DNA of 20,973 nucleotides, from positions 1-20,973 of the IMG/VR virus record IMGVR_UViG_3300012147_000107, one strand, 5' to 3'. Made by a program: the position numbers and the translations under genes. The stretch is from a virus. This document shows, in pieces, positions 13,397 through 19,520 of the stretch (the first letter of the stretch is position 1; every line of letters begins with the position of its first letter). The notes below the pieces were generated by a model. It was not told the origin of the DNA, ran no database searches, and worked only from the letters and a program-made list of their open reading frames with translations.

Positions 13397-13566
13397 CTGT
13401 AAACCAATATGGCTCTAGTTCCATCAACAAAGCCTACATTTTTTAATCTTGGATTTTTAATAAAATCTTTTCTTGGTTTGTCTTTTTCCCAGTAACTTCT
13501 CTCTATATCTTCAAATGCTCTTTTTGCATCTGCTAGTACCTCTTCAAAACTCTGTTTGTATTTCAT
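13393..13566 (-). CDS. 57-aa hypothetical protein
   Basis: 57 residues from the ATG at 13566, favoured over a longer frame from 13608 because a GAGGAGAAC site lies just upstream. It has a helical N-terminal half (KQSFEEVLADAKRAFEDIE) and a basic C-terminal segment (RKDFIKNPRLKN) ending VDGTRAILVYR. Overlaps the 93-aa gene end by 23 bp. Unknown function. Confidence 0.6.
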   Translation of the reverse strand: MKYKQSFEEVLADAKRAFEDIERSYWEKDKPRKDFIKNPRLKNVGFVDGTRAILVYR

Positions 13567-13825
13567 TTTTGTTCTCCTCAAAAAGTTTATGTTTATCAAC
13601 ATGACCAAACATAAGTGCTGCTATGATTTGTTTTTTTCTTAGTATGCTTAGCCTGTCATCTAGTTGATCCATCCAGTAAGCGAAAAGTTTTGTGTTGTAG
13701 TGAGCAACAGCATCTTTTCTGCACATAGGTTTTGGTTTGTCGGCTATATAGACAGTCTTTACAAACTCTCCATTTACAAGTTCCATCGAGTCAAGCTCGG
13801 CTCTGTGTGCTTCACCATATGTCAT
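13544..13825 (-). CDS. 93-aa hypothetical protein
   Basis: 93 residues, soluble. It starts MTYGEAHRAELDSMELVNGE and has a helical C-terminal half with YWMDQLDDRLSILRKKQIIA and ENKNEIQTEF. Two cysteines or fewer; no known family. Start overlaps the stop of the basic repeat protein gene by 4 bp (ATGA at 13825-13822). Conserved coupling suggests expression with the operon. Confidence 0.6.
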   Translation of the reverse strand: MTYGEAHRAELDSMELVNGEFVKTVYIADKPKPMCRKDAVAHYNTKLFAYWMDQLDDRLSILRKKQIIAALMFGHVDKHKLFEENKNEIQTEF

Positions 13826-14676
13826 GCCACTTCTCTCTTTCGTTCTCGCTGTTTACGAGCACGGTCTTGTGCTCTAACTTTTTCAAGGTTTTTTGCTCTG
13901 TATTCTCTTTGGTTCTCGCGTTTCTTTTCCATGAGCTCAGGAGACTCTCTCACTCTTTGCATGTACTCTTTGTTAACTTGTTTCATTTTCTCTTTGTTCT
14001 GGCTTTTCCATCTTATGGCATTTGCTTTTCTTTTTTCTATGAACTCAGGGTCATTTTTCATCTTGAGATAATGTAGCTTTGCATATTCTCTTGCTTTTTG
14101 TTTTTTCTCTTCATCACTCAGTATGACTTTTGGGGAGTTCTCTTTTCGCCTTTGTCTGTTCTTTGCGTTTATATCTTTTTTGTTTTTTGCATAGTACTTA
14201 GCAGCATTAACTCTTGCATGTTCTAATTTCTGCTCATCCGTGAGTAAAACCTTATGTTCCTTGGCACCTAGTGCTTCTACTTTTGCCTGGTACTGTTTAC
14301 GAGCTTGAGCATTTCGTTTTAGTCGTTTTTCATCTTCAGTTTGCAAAACTCTTTTTTGTTTTTCAGGCTTAGAAGCTTTAACTATCTTTTTTTCTTCTAG
14401 CTTGTCTGCTCTTATCTCATCTCTGAGTAGCTGTTTTTCTGTCTTTTTAACTCTTTTTGGAGCTCGTCTATTTATCTGAATATCAAGAGCCTTTTTTGCA
14501 GTCTCAGACAACTCAGGGGCTTTTTGTTTTCTTTGGAGTGAGAGTTCTGTTATGTTCACTCTGTTTTCATTTTGGCGTTTAACTATTTCTGAGCCAAAAA
14601 TCTCTTCTTTGCTACTCGGCTTTAGACCAAGTTTTTCACACTTGCGTTTGTATGCATCGTAAGCTTTTTCATACAT
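13822..14676 (-). CDS. Highly basic, repeat-containing protein, possible nucleic-acid binder
   Basis: 284 residues, over 30% Lys plus Arg. Three related blocks occur: LQTEDEKRLKRNAQARKQY, LLTDEQKLEHARVNAAKYY and ILSDEEKKQKAREYAKLHY, each followed by a basic K/R/N stretch, and the C-terminus has further Y-x-R-x-KN-x-E-K units (REYRAKNLEKVRAQDRARKQ). Repeats of this Y-x-(x)-N-x-x-K-x-R kind are common in phage HNH-associated or DNA-binding proteins, but no catalytic motif is visible. Nucleic-acid binding is inferred from charge. A GGAAAAG site precedes the ATG at 14676. Confidence 0.7.
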   Translation of the reverse strand: MYEKAYDAYKRKCEKLGLKPSSKEEIFGSEIVKRQNENRVNITELSLQRKQKAPELSETAKKALDIQINRRAPKRVKKTEKQLLRDEIRADKLEEKKIVKASKPEKQKRVLQTEDEKRLKRNAQARKQYQAKVEALGAKEHKVLLTDEQKLEHARVNAAKYYAKNKKDINAKNRQRRKENSPKVILSDEEKKQKAREYAKLHYLKMKNDPEFIEKRKANAIRWKSQNKEKMKQVNKEYMQRVRESPELMEKKRENQREYRAKNLEKVRAQDRARKQRERKREVA

Positions 14677-14690
14677 CTCTTTTCCTTTTT

Positions 14691-14855
14691 CTAATCTTCA
14701 TCTTTTATGAGAGTATAGAAATCATTAAAAACTCTATCTTTATCGTCTATGAATGTTTCATCAGCTCTAAACTCTTTTATAAACCAGGCAACTGTGACAA
14801 CTATAATAGTTGCCAGAGCTACAAACCATATTATTATCGCAGTTACTTCGTTCAT
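14691..14855 (-). CDS. 54-aa single-pass membrane protein
   Basis: 54 residues. One transmembrane helix spans about residues 4-23 (VTAIIIWFVALATIIVVTVA), followed by an acidic cytoplasmic tail (DETFIDDKDRVFNDFYTLIK). An AAAAGGAT site lies upstream of the ATG at 14855. It is among the first genes of the leftward operon. Small membrane proteins at this position in temperate phages often act in superinfection exclusion or host modulation, but nothing specific is seen here. Confidence 0.65.
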   Translation of the reverse strand: MNEVTAIIIWFVALATIIVVTVAWFIKEFRADETFIDDKDRVFNDFYTLIKDED

Positions 14856-14902
14856 GTTTATCCTTTTAATATTTATATGCTATAATTTGACTTCGTTTTT
14901 CA

Positions 14903-14977
14903 CTAAAACAACTTTTGAGCGAACTGCTCTAACAGTTCCTCAAACTTTTCCCATCCATTCATCATCTTTTTTGCCAT
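14903..14977 (-). CDS. 24-aa possible leader peptide
   Basis: Short frame MAKKMMNGWEKFEELLEQFA followed by QKLF and a stop, preceded by AAGGAAA at a good distance. It is amphipathic helical. It could be the first cistron or an unwanted short frame; the ribosome binding site is the only direct support. Confidence 0.35.
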   Translation of the reverse strand: MAKKMMNGWEKFEELLEQFAQKLF

Positions 14978-15001
14978 AACTTTTTCCTTAAGTATTTAAT
15001 C

Positions 15002-15023
15002 AGAACAGTCTGCAGCATGTTCT
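15002..15023. promoter_or_regulatory. Dyad AGAACA-N2-CTGCAG-N2-TGTTCT
   Basis: A 22-bp dyad: AGAACA at 15002-15007, CTGCAG at 15010-15015, TGTTCT at 15018-15023. It lies just upstream of the first leftward small gene and does not match the repressor consensus. It could be an operator for another regulator such as the Cro-, CII- or AlpA-like protein. Confidence 0.4.
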
Positions 15024-15045
15024 CATGTAGATACTTGATAACTCA

Positions 15046-15370
15046 AACACTCAAAACAACGAGCAACTGGCTAACTTCACTACCTGTATTGTTTAAGTTA
15101 AAGGTTATTTCTGAGGTTGACAAAGGAGGTGCCACCTTTGAAGTGACTTTGTTACTCGCTGTGTTGAGTGTTATAAAACTTGATGAAGTGCACCGACCGC
15201 AAATCTGCAATCCTAAAAATGTACTTCATCAAGTTTTATGTTTTTAACAATAGACAGCCCTTGACCTCTAAAAGAAGTCGCACCCACTCTTTGTGGTTTC
15301 GTGTTTGGAGCTAGTAAGTAAAAGTAAAGCCTCAAACAATGTCTCTGTGTTTCAAGAGGTTTATTGTTTG
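15046..15370 (-). ncRNA. Hairpin-dense noncoding leader region A
   Basis: No gene lies in 14978-15467. Visible structures: (i) 15046-15067 pairs with 15151-15172 at 19 of 22 positions; (ii) immediately next, 15173-15189 pairs perfectly with 15223-15239 over 17 bp, extendable inward by a G-U pair, C-G and A-T, around a 27-base loop; (iii) CAAACAAT 15333-15340 with ATTGTTTG 15363-15370; and (iv) inside the first, CAAAGG 15121-15126 (in the run ACAAAGG) with CCTTTG 15135-15140. If leftward transcription starts near the operators at 15382-15433, this region would form the 5' leader of the leftward operon. RNA function and strand are inferred. Confidence 0.5.
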
Positions 15371-15381
15371 TGTATGAGAAT

Positions 15382-15398
15382 ATTATCATTATGATAAT
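15382..15398. promoter_or_regulatory. Repressor operator, perfect 17-bp palindrome
   Basis: ATTATCATTATGATAAT, perfectly symmetric about its central base. The same 17-mer occurs at 15416-15432, centres 34 bp apart, the same spacing as two operators beside the repressor. The pair lies at the left edge of the immunity region, like OL in lambda. Confidence 0.85.
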
Positions 15399-15414
15399 TA
15401 AACAGAGCTTAAAG

Positions 15415-15433
15415 TATTATCATTATGATAATA
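15415..15433. promoter_or_regulatory. Repressor operator, perfect 19-bp palindrome
   Basis: TATTATCATTATGATAATA, perfectly symmetric. Together with the copy at 15382 it lies just upstream of TATAAT (15444-15449) serving the rightward zinc-ribbon membrane protein gene, so a bound repressor would block or modulate that promoter and probably a leftward one as well. Confidence 0.85.
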
Positions 15434-15443
15434 TTTAAAAAGA

Positions 15444-15449
15444 TATAAT
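15444..15449 (+). promoter_or_regulatory. Promoter -10 box (TATAAT) for the membrane protein gene
   Basis: Perfect TATAAT, 18 bp before the ATG at 15468. No TTGACA is seen at the right distance; the position overlaps the operator at 15415-15433. Weak -35 boxes are usual in Campylobacterota. Confidence 0.5.
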
Positions 15450-15467
15450 TTCAATAAAGGCATAAAT

Positions 15468-16127
15468 ATGGGTTTAGAATATAATAGTGGCTACTGTAAA
15501 GAGTGTGAAGCTGTTAAAAAGTTACAAAGAAACACACCAAATCATCTACTACATTTCATCATAGTTATTGCTCTTGGTATTGTTAGCTTTGGCATTGGGT
15601 CTATTATCTGGCTTTTTGTGTGGATTGGTATTAGTATCCAGTTTGGTGGATGGAGATGTTCTACATGTGGCAGTAAAGATGTAAAAGCAAGTTTTCAGAT
15701 GCCATCATTTTTTACTTCTTTTTTAATTTTTAGTGCTCTTGCTATTTTCCTTATAATACCTTACTTACAGGATGAATTTAAAAATAGACCTAATATGAAA
15801 AAAGAAGTAAAAAAAGAAAATGTAAAACAAGGTTCACAAGCAGAGTATGATGCATACGAAGTAAATCAAGTAAAACAGGAACTCGTAAAAATAGCCTTGA
15901 GTGATGAGCTTAAAAGTGTAACAACTGCATCATGGAACTCAAATACTTTTACACTCATAGCTAAACGCGGTGTTGATAATCTTGATGGATTTTCCGACTA
16001 CATCTGTTCAAATTATATGAACAGTGGTAGATATGATAGTGCTTATAATAATGGAAAAATAGTATATATAAAAGTAAAAAACTCTTATGGACTCACTATA
16101 GACAAACACGATTGTTTTAAAGAGTGA
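15468..16127 (+). CDS. Zinc-ribbon membrane protein of the immunity region
   Basis: 219 residues. Two Cys pairs, CKEC (10/13) and CSTC (64/67), flank a hydrophobic segment (about 30-57), so a split zinc ribbon bracketing a membrane hairpin is likely. A second transmembrane region spans about 80-100. Residues 105-140 are Lys/Glu-rich and 140-219 form a soluble domain containing WNSNTFTLIAKRGVDNLDGF and a final Cys. AAAGG precedes the ATG. Flanked by two operator palindromes upstream and the convergent repressor gene downstream, it occupies the place where lambda-like phages keep rex or superinfection-exclusion genes. An exclusion role is inferred from position and topology only. Confidence 0.75.
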   Translation: MGLEYNSGYCKECEAVKKLQRNTPNHLLHFIIVIALGIVSFGIGSIIWLFVWIGISIQFGGWRCSTCGSKDVKASFQMPSFFTSFLIFSALAIFLIIPYLQDEFKNRPNMKKEVKKENVKQGSQAEYDAYEVNQVKQELVKIALSDELKSVTTASWNSNTFTLIAKRGVDNLDGFSDYICSNYMNSGRYDSAYNNGKIVYIKVKNSYGLTIDKHDCFKE

Positions 16128-16138
16128 TTTGAATTTAG

Positions 16139-16735
16139 TTAAAAATCAGTATCTACAACTCCAACAACTTTTGCCATCTTTAAGACCACATGCTCATCTG
16201 CATGTATGCTTATAACATCGTAATCGATGTTTAGAGGAACTAGAGAGATGGTGTCTCCTTTTTCATTCATCTTATACTTCTTTATGCCACTCTCTCCATC
16301 TATGGAGTAGTGGACTATGTCGCCGTTGTTTATGTGTTGATGTGCATTACAGTAGACTATGTTTCTATCGTTTATCTTTGGGCTCATGCTCTCGCCCTCA
16401 GCCTGAACTGCATACATTCCCTCTTTGTATAGTTTTGCACTTACTGGGACTGATTCATATCCGTTTAGGTCATAGTTTGATGGTATGCCACATGAAGCAA
16501 AACCGATGAGAGGAATATTTTTTACATACACAATATCTTCGCTTCCAAGAAGATAAGACTCACTTACTTTGAACAACTTTGCTAGTTTTGGAATATGTTC
16601 TGCTTGAAATTTTCTTCCTTTTCTGTTTAAAGCATCACTGACATGTGGTGCGGATAATCCAATAAATTTTGATATTTTTAGTTGATTTATTTTTTGTTCT
16701 TCTCTTAGGTTATTTATTTTATCTATTAAGTCCAC
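16139..16735 (-). CDS. CI/LexA-like phage repressor with S24 autoprotease domain
   Basis: 198 residues from the GTG at 16735, which has an AAAGGGG site. An N-terminal XRE-type HTH (about 5-64: QLKISKFIGLSAPHVSDALN) is followed by a linker and a peptidase S24 domain. Cleavage-site candidate Cys82-Gly83 (SCGIP), catalytic Ser116 in AEGESMSPK, general-base Lys152 in GIKKYKM. Such repressors hold the lysogenic state and are inactivated by RecA-stimulated self-cleavage. Divergent from the Cro-like gene across three operator-like sites. It ends 11 bp from the convergent membrane protein gene. Confidence 0.95.
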   Translation of the reverse strand: MDLIDKINNLREEQKINQLKISKFIGLSAPHVSDALNRKGRKFQAEHIPKLAKLFKVSESYLLGSEDIVYVKNIPLIGFASCGIPSNYDLNGYESVPVSAKLYKEGMYAVQAEGESMSPKINDRNIVYCNAHQHINNGDIVHYSIDGESGIKKYKMNEKGDTISLVPLNIDYDVISIHADEHVVLKMAKVVGVVDTDF

Positions 16736-16756
16736 GTCATCCCCTTTTTTTAAATC

Positions 16757-16833
16757 ATTAGCAAAATGATAACACTTAATTAAGTATCGAAATGATAATC
16801 AATTAAGTGTATTTTAATTATCATAGTGATAAT
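16757..16833. promoter_or_regulatory. Three-site repressor/Cro operator region
   Basis: Three 17-mers: ATTAGCAAAATGATAAC (16757-16773, 13 of 17 to the palindrome), AGTATCGAAATGATAAT (16783-16799, 13 of 17) and ATTATCATAGTGATAAT (16817-16833, symmetric arms). Centres are 26 and 34 bp apart, as in lambda OR1-3. Between them is a second symmetry: ACTTAATTAAGT (16774-16785) and a 10-bp inverted repeat, ACACTTAATT (16772-16781) with AATTAAGTGT (16801-16810), which may bind a different protein. The last operator overlaps the -10 candidate GATAAT at 16828-16833 of the Cro-like gene. Confidence 0.8.
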
Positions 16834-16842
16834 ATCTATCTT

Positions 16843-17100
16843 ATGAAACTCGTAAACACAAAAAAAGTAAAAAAATTACTAGAGCAAAATGGCACAAAAC
16901 AGATAGCTTTAGCGGAGTTTTTAGGACTCCCCGCATCTGGCCTGAGTGATTCACTTAATGGTAAGCGACCACTATCTATGAACCACATCTTTGATTTAGC
17001 AGACTTTTTTCAAGTAGATGCTAAGTCATTGACTGTAGATAATGATACAAAACATCACGATGATAAATCTACAACTAAAAAAAATAAAGAGGTAGCATAA
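16843..17100 (+). CDS. Cro-like HTH regulator
   Basis: 85 residues from the ATG at 16843, preferred over an upstream GTG at 16807 that would put the coding region inside the operators. XRE-type HTH: KQIALAEFLGLPASGLSDSL then NGKRPLSMNHIFDLADFFQV, and a basic, disordered tail (DDKSTTKKNKEVA). Being the first gene of the rightward operon and divergent from the repressor, it is a Cro analogue or antirepressor. No ribosome binding site is seen, and the GATAAT box lies only about 10 bp before the ATG, so the mRNA may be leaderless. It ends TAATG overlapping the next start. Confidence 0.85.
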   Translation: MKLVNTKKVKKLLEQNGTKQIALAEFLGLPASGLSDSLNGKRPLSMNHIFDLADFFQVDAKSLTVDNDTKHHDDKSTTKKNKEVA

Positions 17101-17591
17101 TGAGTTACACATTTAACAAGTCTCCAAAAGACAGAACACTTTGCAGGGTTATAAGAAAAACCATAACGACTCAAAAGAAAAACATAGGTCTTAGCTTTGC
17201 AGAAGTAGCAGAAGAGCTTGGTATGTCAAACGGCACACTTGAAAACAAGCTAAAGCCAGCAAAACACGACAATGACTTAAGTATAACAGAGTTTGTCCAC
17301 TTCCTAGAGCTTACAGGAGACTATGCAGCACTTGAACACATAGCAAACGAGTTTGACCTTGTGCTTGTTCCTAAAAAAGATACTAAGTCGTCTATGGGCG
17401 ACATAAACTTAGTAGCGGACCTTGCAAATATAGAAAATGCAGACGTGTTTAGAGTTGTAAAAAATGCAATGCAAGATGGAACTATCTCCGAAGATGAAAA
17501 AGAAGAGATACTCAAAGAGATAGATGAAGCACAAAAAGCAAACGCCATCCTAAAAGATACCATCTTGCATTTGGCAACATCTAAAGACTAG
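17100..17591 (+). CDS. CII-like regulatory protein (phage CP76-type family)
   Basis: 163 residues. N-terminal HTH-containing domain with GLSFAEVAEELGMSNGTLEN then KLKPAKHDNDLSITEFVHFL and LTGDYAALEHIANEFDLVLV, the order typical of the phage regulatory CII/CP76 family. The C-terminal part (about 100-155) is acidic and helical. Such proteins act early in lysis-lysogeny choice. Start overlaps the Cro-like stop. Confidence 0.75.
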   Translation: MSYTFNKSPKDRTLCRVIRKTITTQKKNIGLSFAEVAEELGMSNGTLENKLKPAKHDNDLSITEFVHFLELTGDYAALEHIANEFDLVLVPKKDTKSSMGDINLVADLANIENADVFRVVKNAMQDGTISEDEKEEILKEIDEAQKANAILKDTILHLATSKD

Positions 17592-17600
17592 GAAAAGATT

Positions 17601-17885
17601 ATGGCAACACTTACTTTTAAAGCTGGATCGACTCCTCATATACTTCATACTCACTTTGCTAGTGGAAAGTCTCTTACTTGTGATGAGTCATATGCCATGG
17701 GCATAAGAAATCTTACACAAAGAATTTATGACTTAAAAAACAAGTTTGAAGATGCTGGAGTAAAAAGCCCAATAATGGTTTTTGATGAAAAAAACGAGAG
17801 AGGCGGAATTCATGCAAGATACTTCTATAAAGGTGCAAATTGTTCATTTGAGAGCATACCAGGTGCGAGAAATTATTCAGTGTAG
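17601..17885 (+). CDS. HTH protein similar to HTH_39 phage proteins
   Basis: 94 residues. SGKSLTCDESYAMGIRNLTQ followed by RIYDLKNKFEDAGV matches the pattern of a winged-helix type domain (HTH_39) in which a helix-turn-helix with a conserved R-x-x-D-L motif precedes a short wing (PIMVFDEKNERGGIHARYFY). A DNA-binding regulator or replication/packaging helper is likely. A TAGGAAAAG site lies upstream of the ATG. Confidence 0.65.
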   Translation: MATLTFKAGSTPHILHTHFASGKSLTCDESYAMGIRNLTQRIYDLKNKFEDAGVKSPIMVFDEKNERGGIHARYFYKGANCSFESIPGARNYSV

Positions 17886-17890
17886 AAGTT

Positions 17891-18097
17891 AGTAAGTATC
17901 CATCTATAAGTCTTACTCTTTTGTTAAGGTTTATAGGTGGATATAGGCATATAAAGTCTTGGCGGACTGCCTATATCCGAAAAACGTCGCACTAAGGCAA
18001 CTTGTAATTATAGCAAGTTTTCAAAGTGCCTTTAACTATTGTTTAGAAAGTGCAAGTGAGTTACGTGGTTGTTCCACTTGTACTGCACTTTCTAAAC
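17891..18097 (+). ncRNA. Hairpin-dense noncoding region B
   Basis: The 235 bp between the HTH_39 gene and the next small gene carry no frame but several inverted repeats: 17898-17909 with 17931-17942 (11 of 12), 17939-17949 with 17968-17978 (11 of 11), AAGGCA 17994-17999 with TGCCTT 18027-18032 enclosing AACTTG/CAAGTT, and 18041-18054 with 18084-18097 (14 of 14). Also AGTAAG 17891-17896 with CTTACT 17912-17917. The first two long helices share 17939-17942 and so are mutually exclusive. It lies inside the rightward early transcript and may be a structured RNA, an attenuator or part of an origin. Confidence 0.5.
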
Positions 18098-18120
18098 TAT
18101 GAACAACCCAAAGGCTAAAT

Positions 18121-18252
18121 ATGAAATACAAAATAGCACTAACACTTAATAAAATAATTCTAAAAGTACCTTTTTTGAGTTTTAATAAAAAAGTTACTTT
18201 TTATAAAATCATCAAAAACTACTTAAAAACTAATGGTTACAAAGGCATATAA
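18121..18252 (+). CDS. 43-aa small basic protein upstream of the helicase
   Basis: 43 residues, very basic (10 Lys): MKYKIALTLNKIILKVPFLS followed by FNKKVTFYKIIKNYLKTNGY. AAAGG precedes the ATG. Its TAA overlaps the helicase ATG (TAATG), so it is coupled to replication gene expression. No family recognised; the high charge suggests DNA or protein binding. Confidence 0.55.
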   Translation: MKYKIALTLNKIILKVPFLSFNKKVTFYKIIKNYLKTNGYKGI

Positions 18253-19520
18253 TGGCTGAATTTTATAACCTAGCGTTTGAGCGAAGCATACTCTCATCAA
18301 TTATAAGTAGTTCATCTGCTGAATCTTTAGAAGATATGCTCTCAAAAGTATCTACAGAACTTTTTTATTTACCTGCACACCAAAACATACAAATTGCAAT
18401 AACTACACTCCACAAAACAAATAAGCCTATAGATGAAGAGTTTATAAAATCTCTTCTTGATGTTGAGAAAAAGTTTGATGATCAGGTTATGCTTGAAGTA
18501 CTTATGCAAAACCCTATATCAAACATAGAGCCTTATGTTCTTGAGCTAAAAGAGATCTCTCGTAAGCGTTCTCTTGACCAGTTAGCCATCAGAGTACAAA
18601 AGATGATAAGAGATGATAATGCTACAGCAGATGAAGCTCAAGCTACTATAGAGATAGAACTTCAAACTTTAGAGGGTAGAAGTGGAGTTGGAATGCCTAT
18701 AACAATGGCGCAAGCTATTTATAACTATGAGAACATGACTGAGCCTCCAAAAATACAAACAGGTATAGCAAAGCTTGATGAGATGCTTTGTGGTGGTATA
18801 GAGCCTGCACAACTTGTTCATATAGGCGGAGAGAAGAATGTAGGTAAAACTACACTACTAAAACAAGTTCTTTACAATACTTCTAAAGGATACGACAATC
18901 TTTTCTTTAGTTTTGAGATGCCAGCTTGGAAGATGGCTAAGTACACAAAACAGATGAGCGGTGATGCGGACCTAAGCCGCTATAGAATTATAGATACTGA
19001 GATGATGAAGTCTCGTGATGTTATGGATGTAGCACGTATGATTCGCATGATGCATCGCAAGCATGGTATACGGTTTGTGCTCATAGACTCTAAGATGAAA
19101 CTAACTCACAAGACATTTGTTGGTAGTAATGATGGAGATAGAAAAGGCGACATAGATGCCATACTAAATGCAGTCATACAAGAGACTGGCATAGTTGTTA
19201 TGATGATTACTCAGCTTCGCAAGAACGATATAGAGAGTGGAACTATGAGTAACTATGGTTCAGGCCTATCAGACTATGAGGCAGACATGCAGCTTATGAT
19301 GTACCACTCTAAAGACAATGATAACTCTGTTGAACTTAAAGTGTCTAAGAATAGACAAGAGGTATTGCATGATCCTATCAAGATGTGGCTTGATACTAAA
19401 GAGTTGAAGTTTACTACATCTCGCGTTGTTGAAACTGTGTATACGGTGGCTAGTGATGATGAGTTCTTTCATGGAAGAAACAATTCGTACGGTGACAAAG
19501 TAGAGGTAGTAGTAATATGA
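18252..19520 (+). CDS. DnaB-like replicative helicase
   Basis: 422 residues. N-terminal helical domain (about 1-100; NLAFERSILSSII, QIAITTLHKTNKPIDEEFI) as in DnaB, followed by the RecA-like ATPase: Walker A GEKNVGKT (193-200), FSFEMPAWKMAKY after strand 2, Walker B RFVLID (274-279) and sensor TQLRKND (320-326). It should unwind the phage fork as a hexamer, 5' to 3'. The phage uses it with the downstream replication protein. Walker A differs from the usual S-x-MGKT of bacterial DnaB. Stop overlaps the next gene by 4 bp. Confidence 0.92.
   Translation: MAEFYNLAFERSILSSIISSSSAESLEDMLSKVSTELFYLPAHQNIQIAITTLHKTNKPIDEEFIKSLLDVEKKFDDQVMLEVLMQNPISNIEPYVLELKEISRKRSLDQLAIRVQKMIRDDNATADEAQATIEIELQTLEGRSGVGMPITMAQAIYNYENMTEPPKIQTGIAKLDEMLCGGIEPAQLVHIGGEKNVGKTTLLKQVLYNTSKGYDNLFFSFEMPAWKMAKYTKQMSGDADLSRYRIIDTEMMKSRDVMDVARMIRMMHRKHGIRFVLIDSKMKLTHKTFVGSNDGDRKGDIDAILNAVIQETGIVVMMITQLRKNDIESGTMSNYGSGLSDYEADMQLMMYHSKDNDNSVELKVSKNRQEVLHDPIKMWLDTKELKFTTSRVVETVYTVASDDEFFHGRNNSYGDKVEVVVI

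Noticed and set aside
15017-15247. 76-residue rightward frame in hairpin region A
   Set aside because: It runs through the inverted repeats, has no ribosome binding site and its composition is unlike the neighbouring proteins.
15382-15433. Short CRISPR array
   Set aside because: Only two copies, each a perfect palindrome matching operators near the repressor; no spacers of regular length.
17891-18100. tRNA or tmRNA gene
   Set aside because: Hairpins do not form a cloverleaf, and no TTC loop, anticodon arm or CCA end could be placed.
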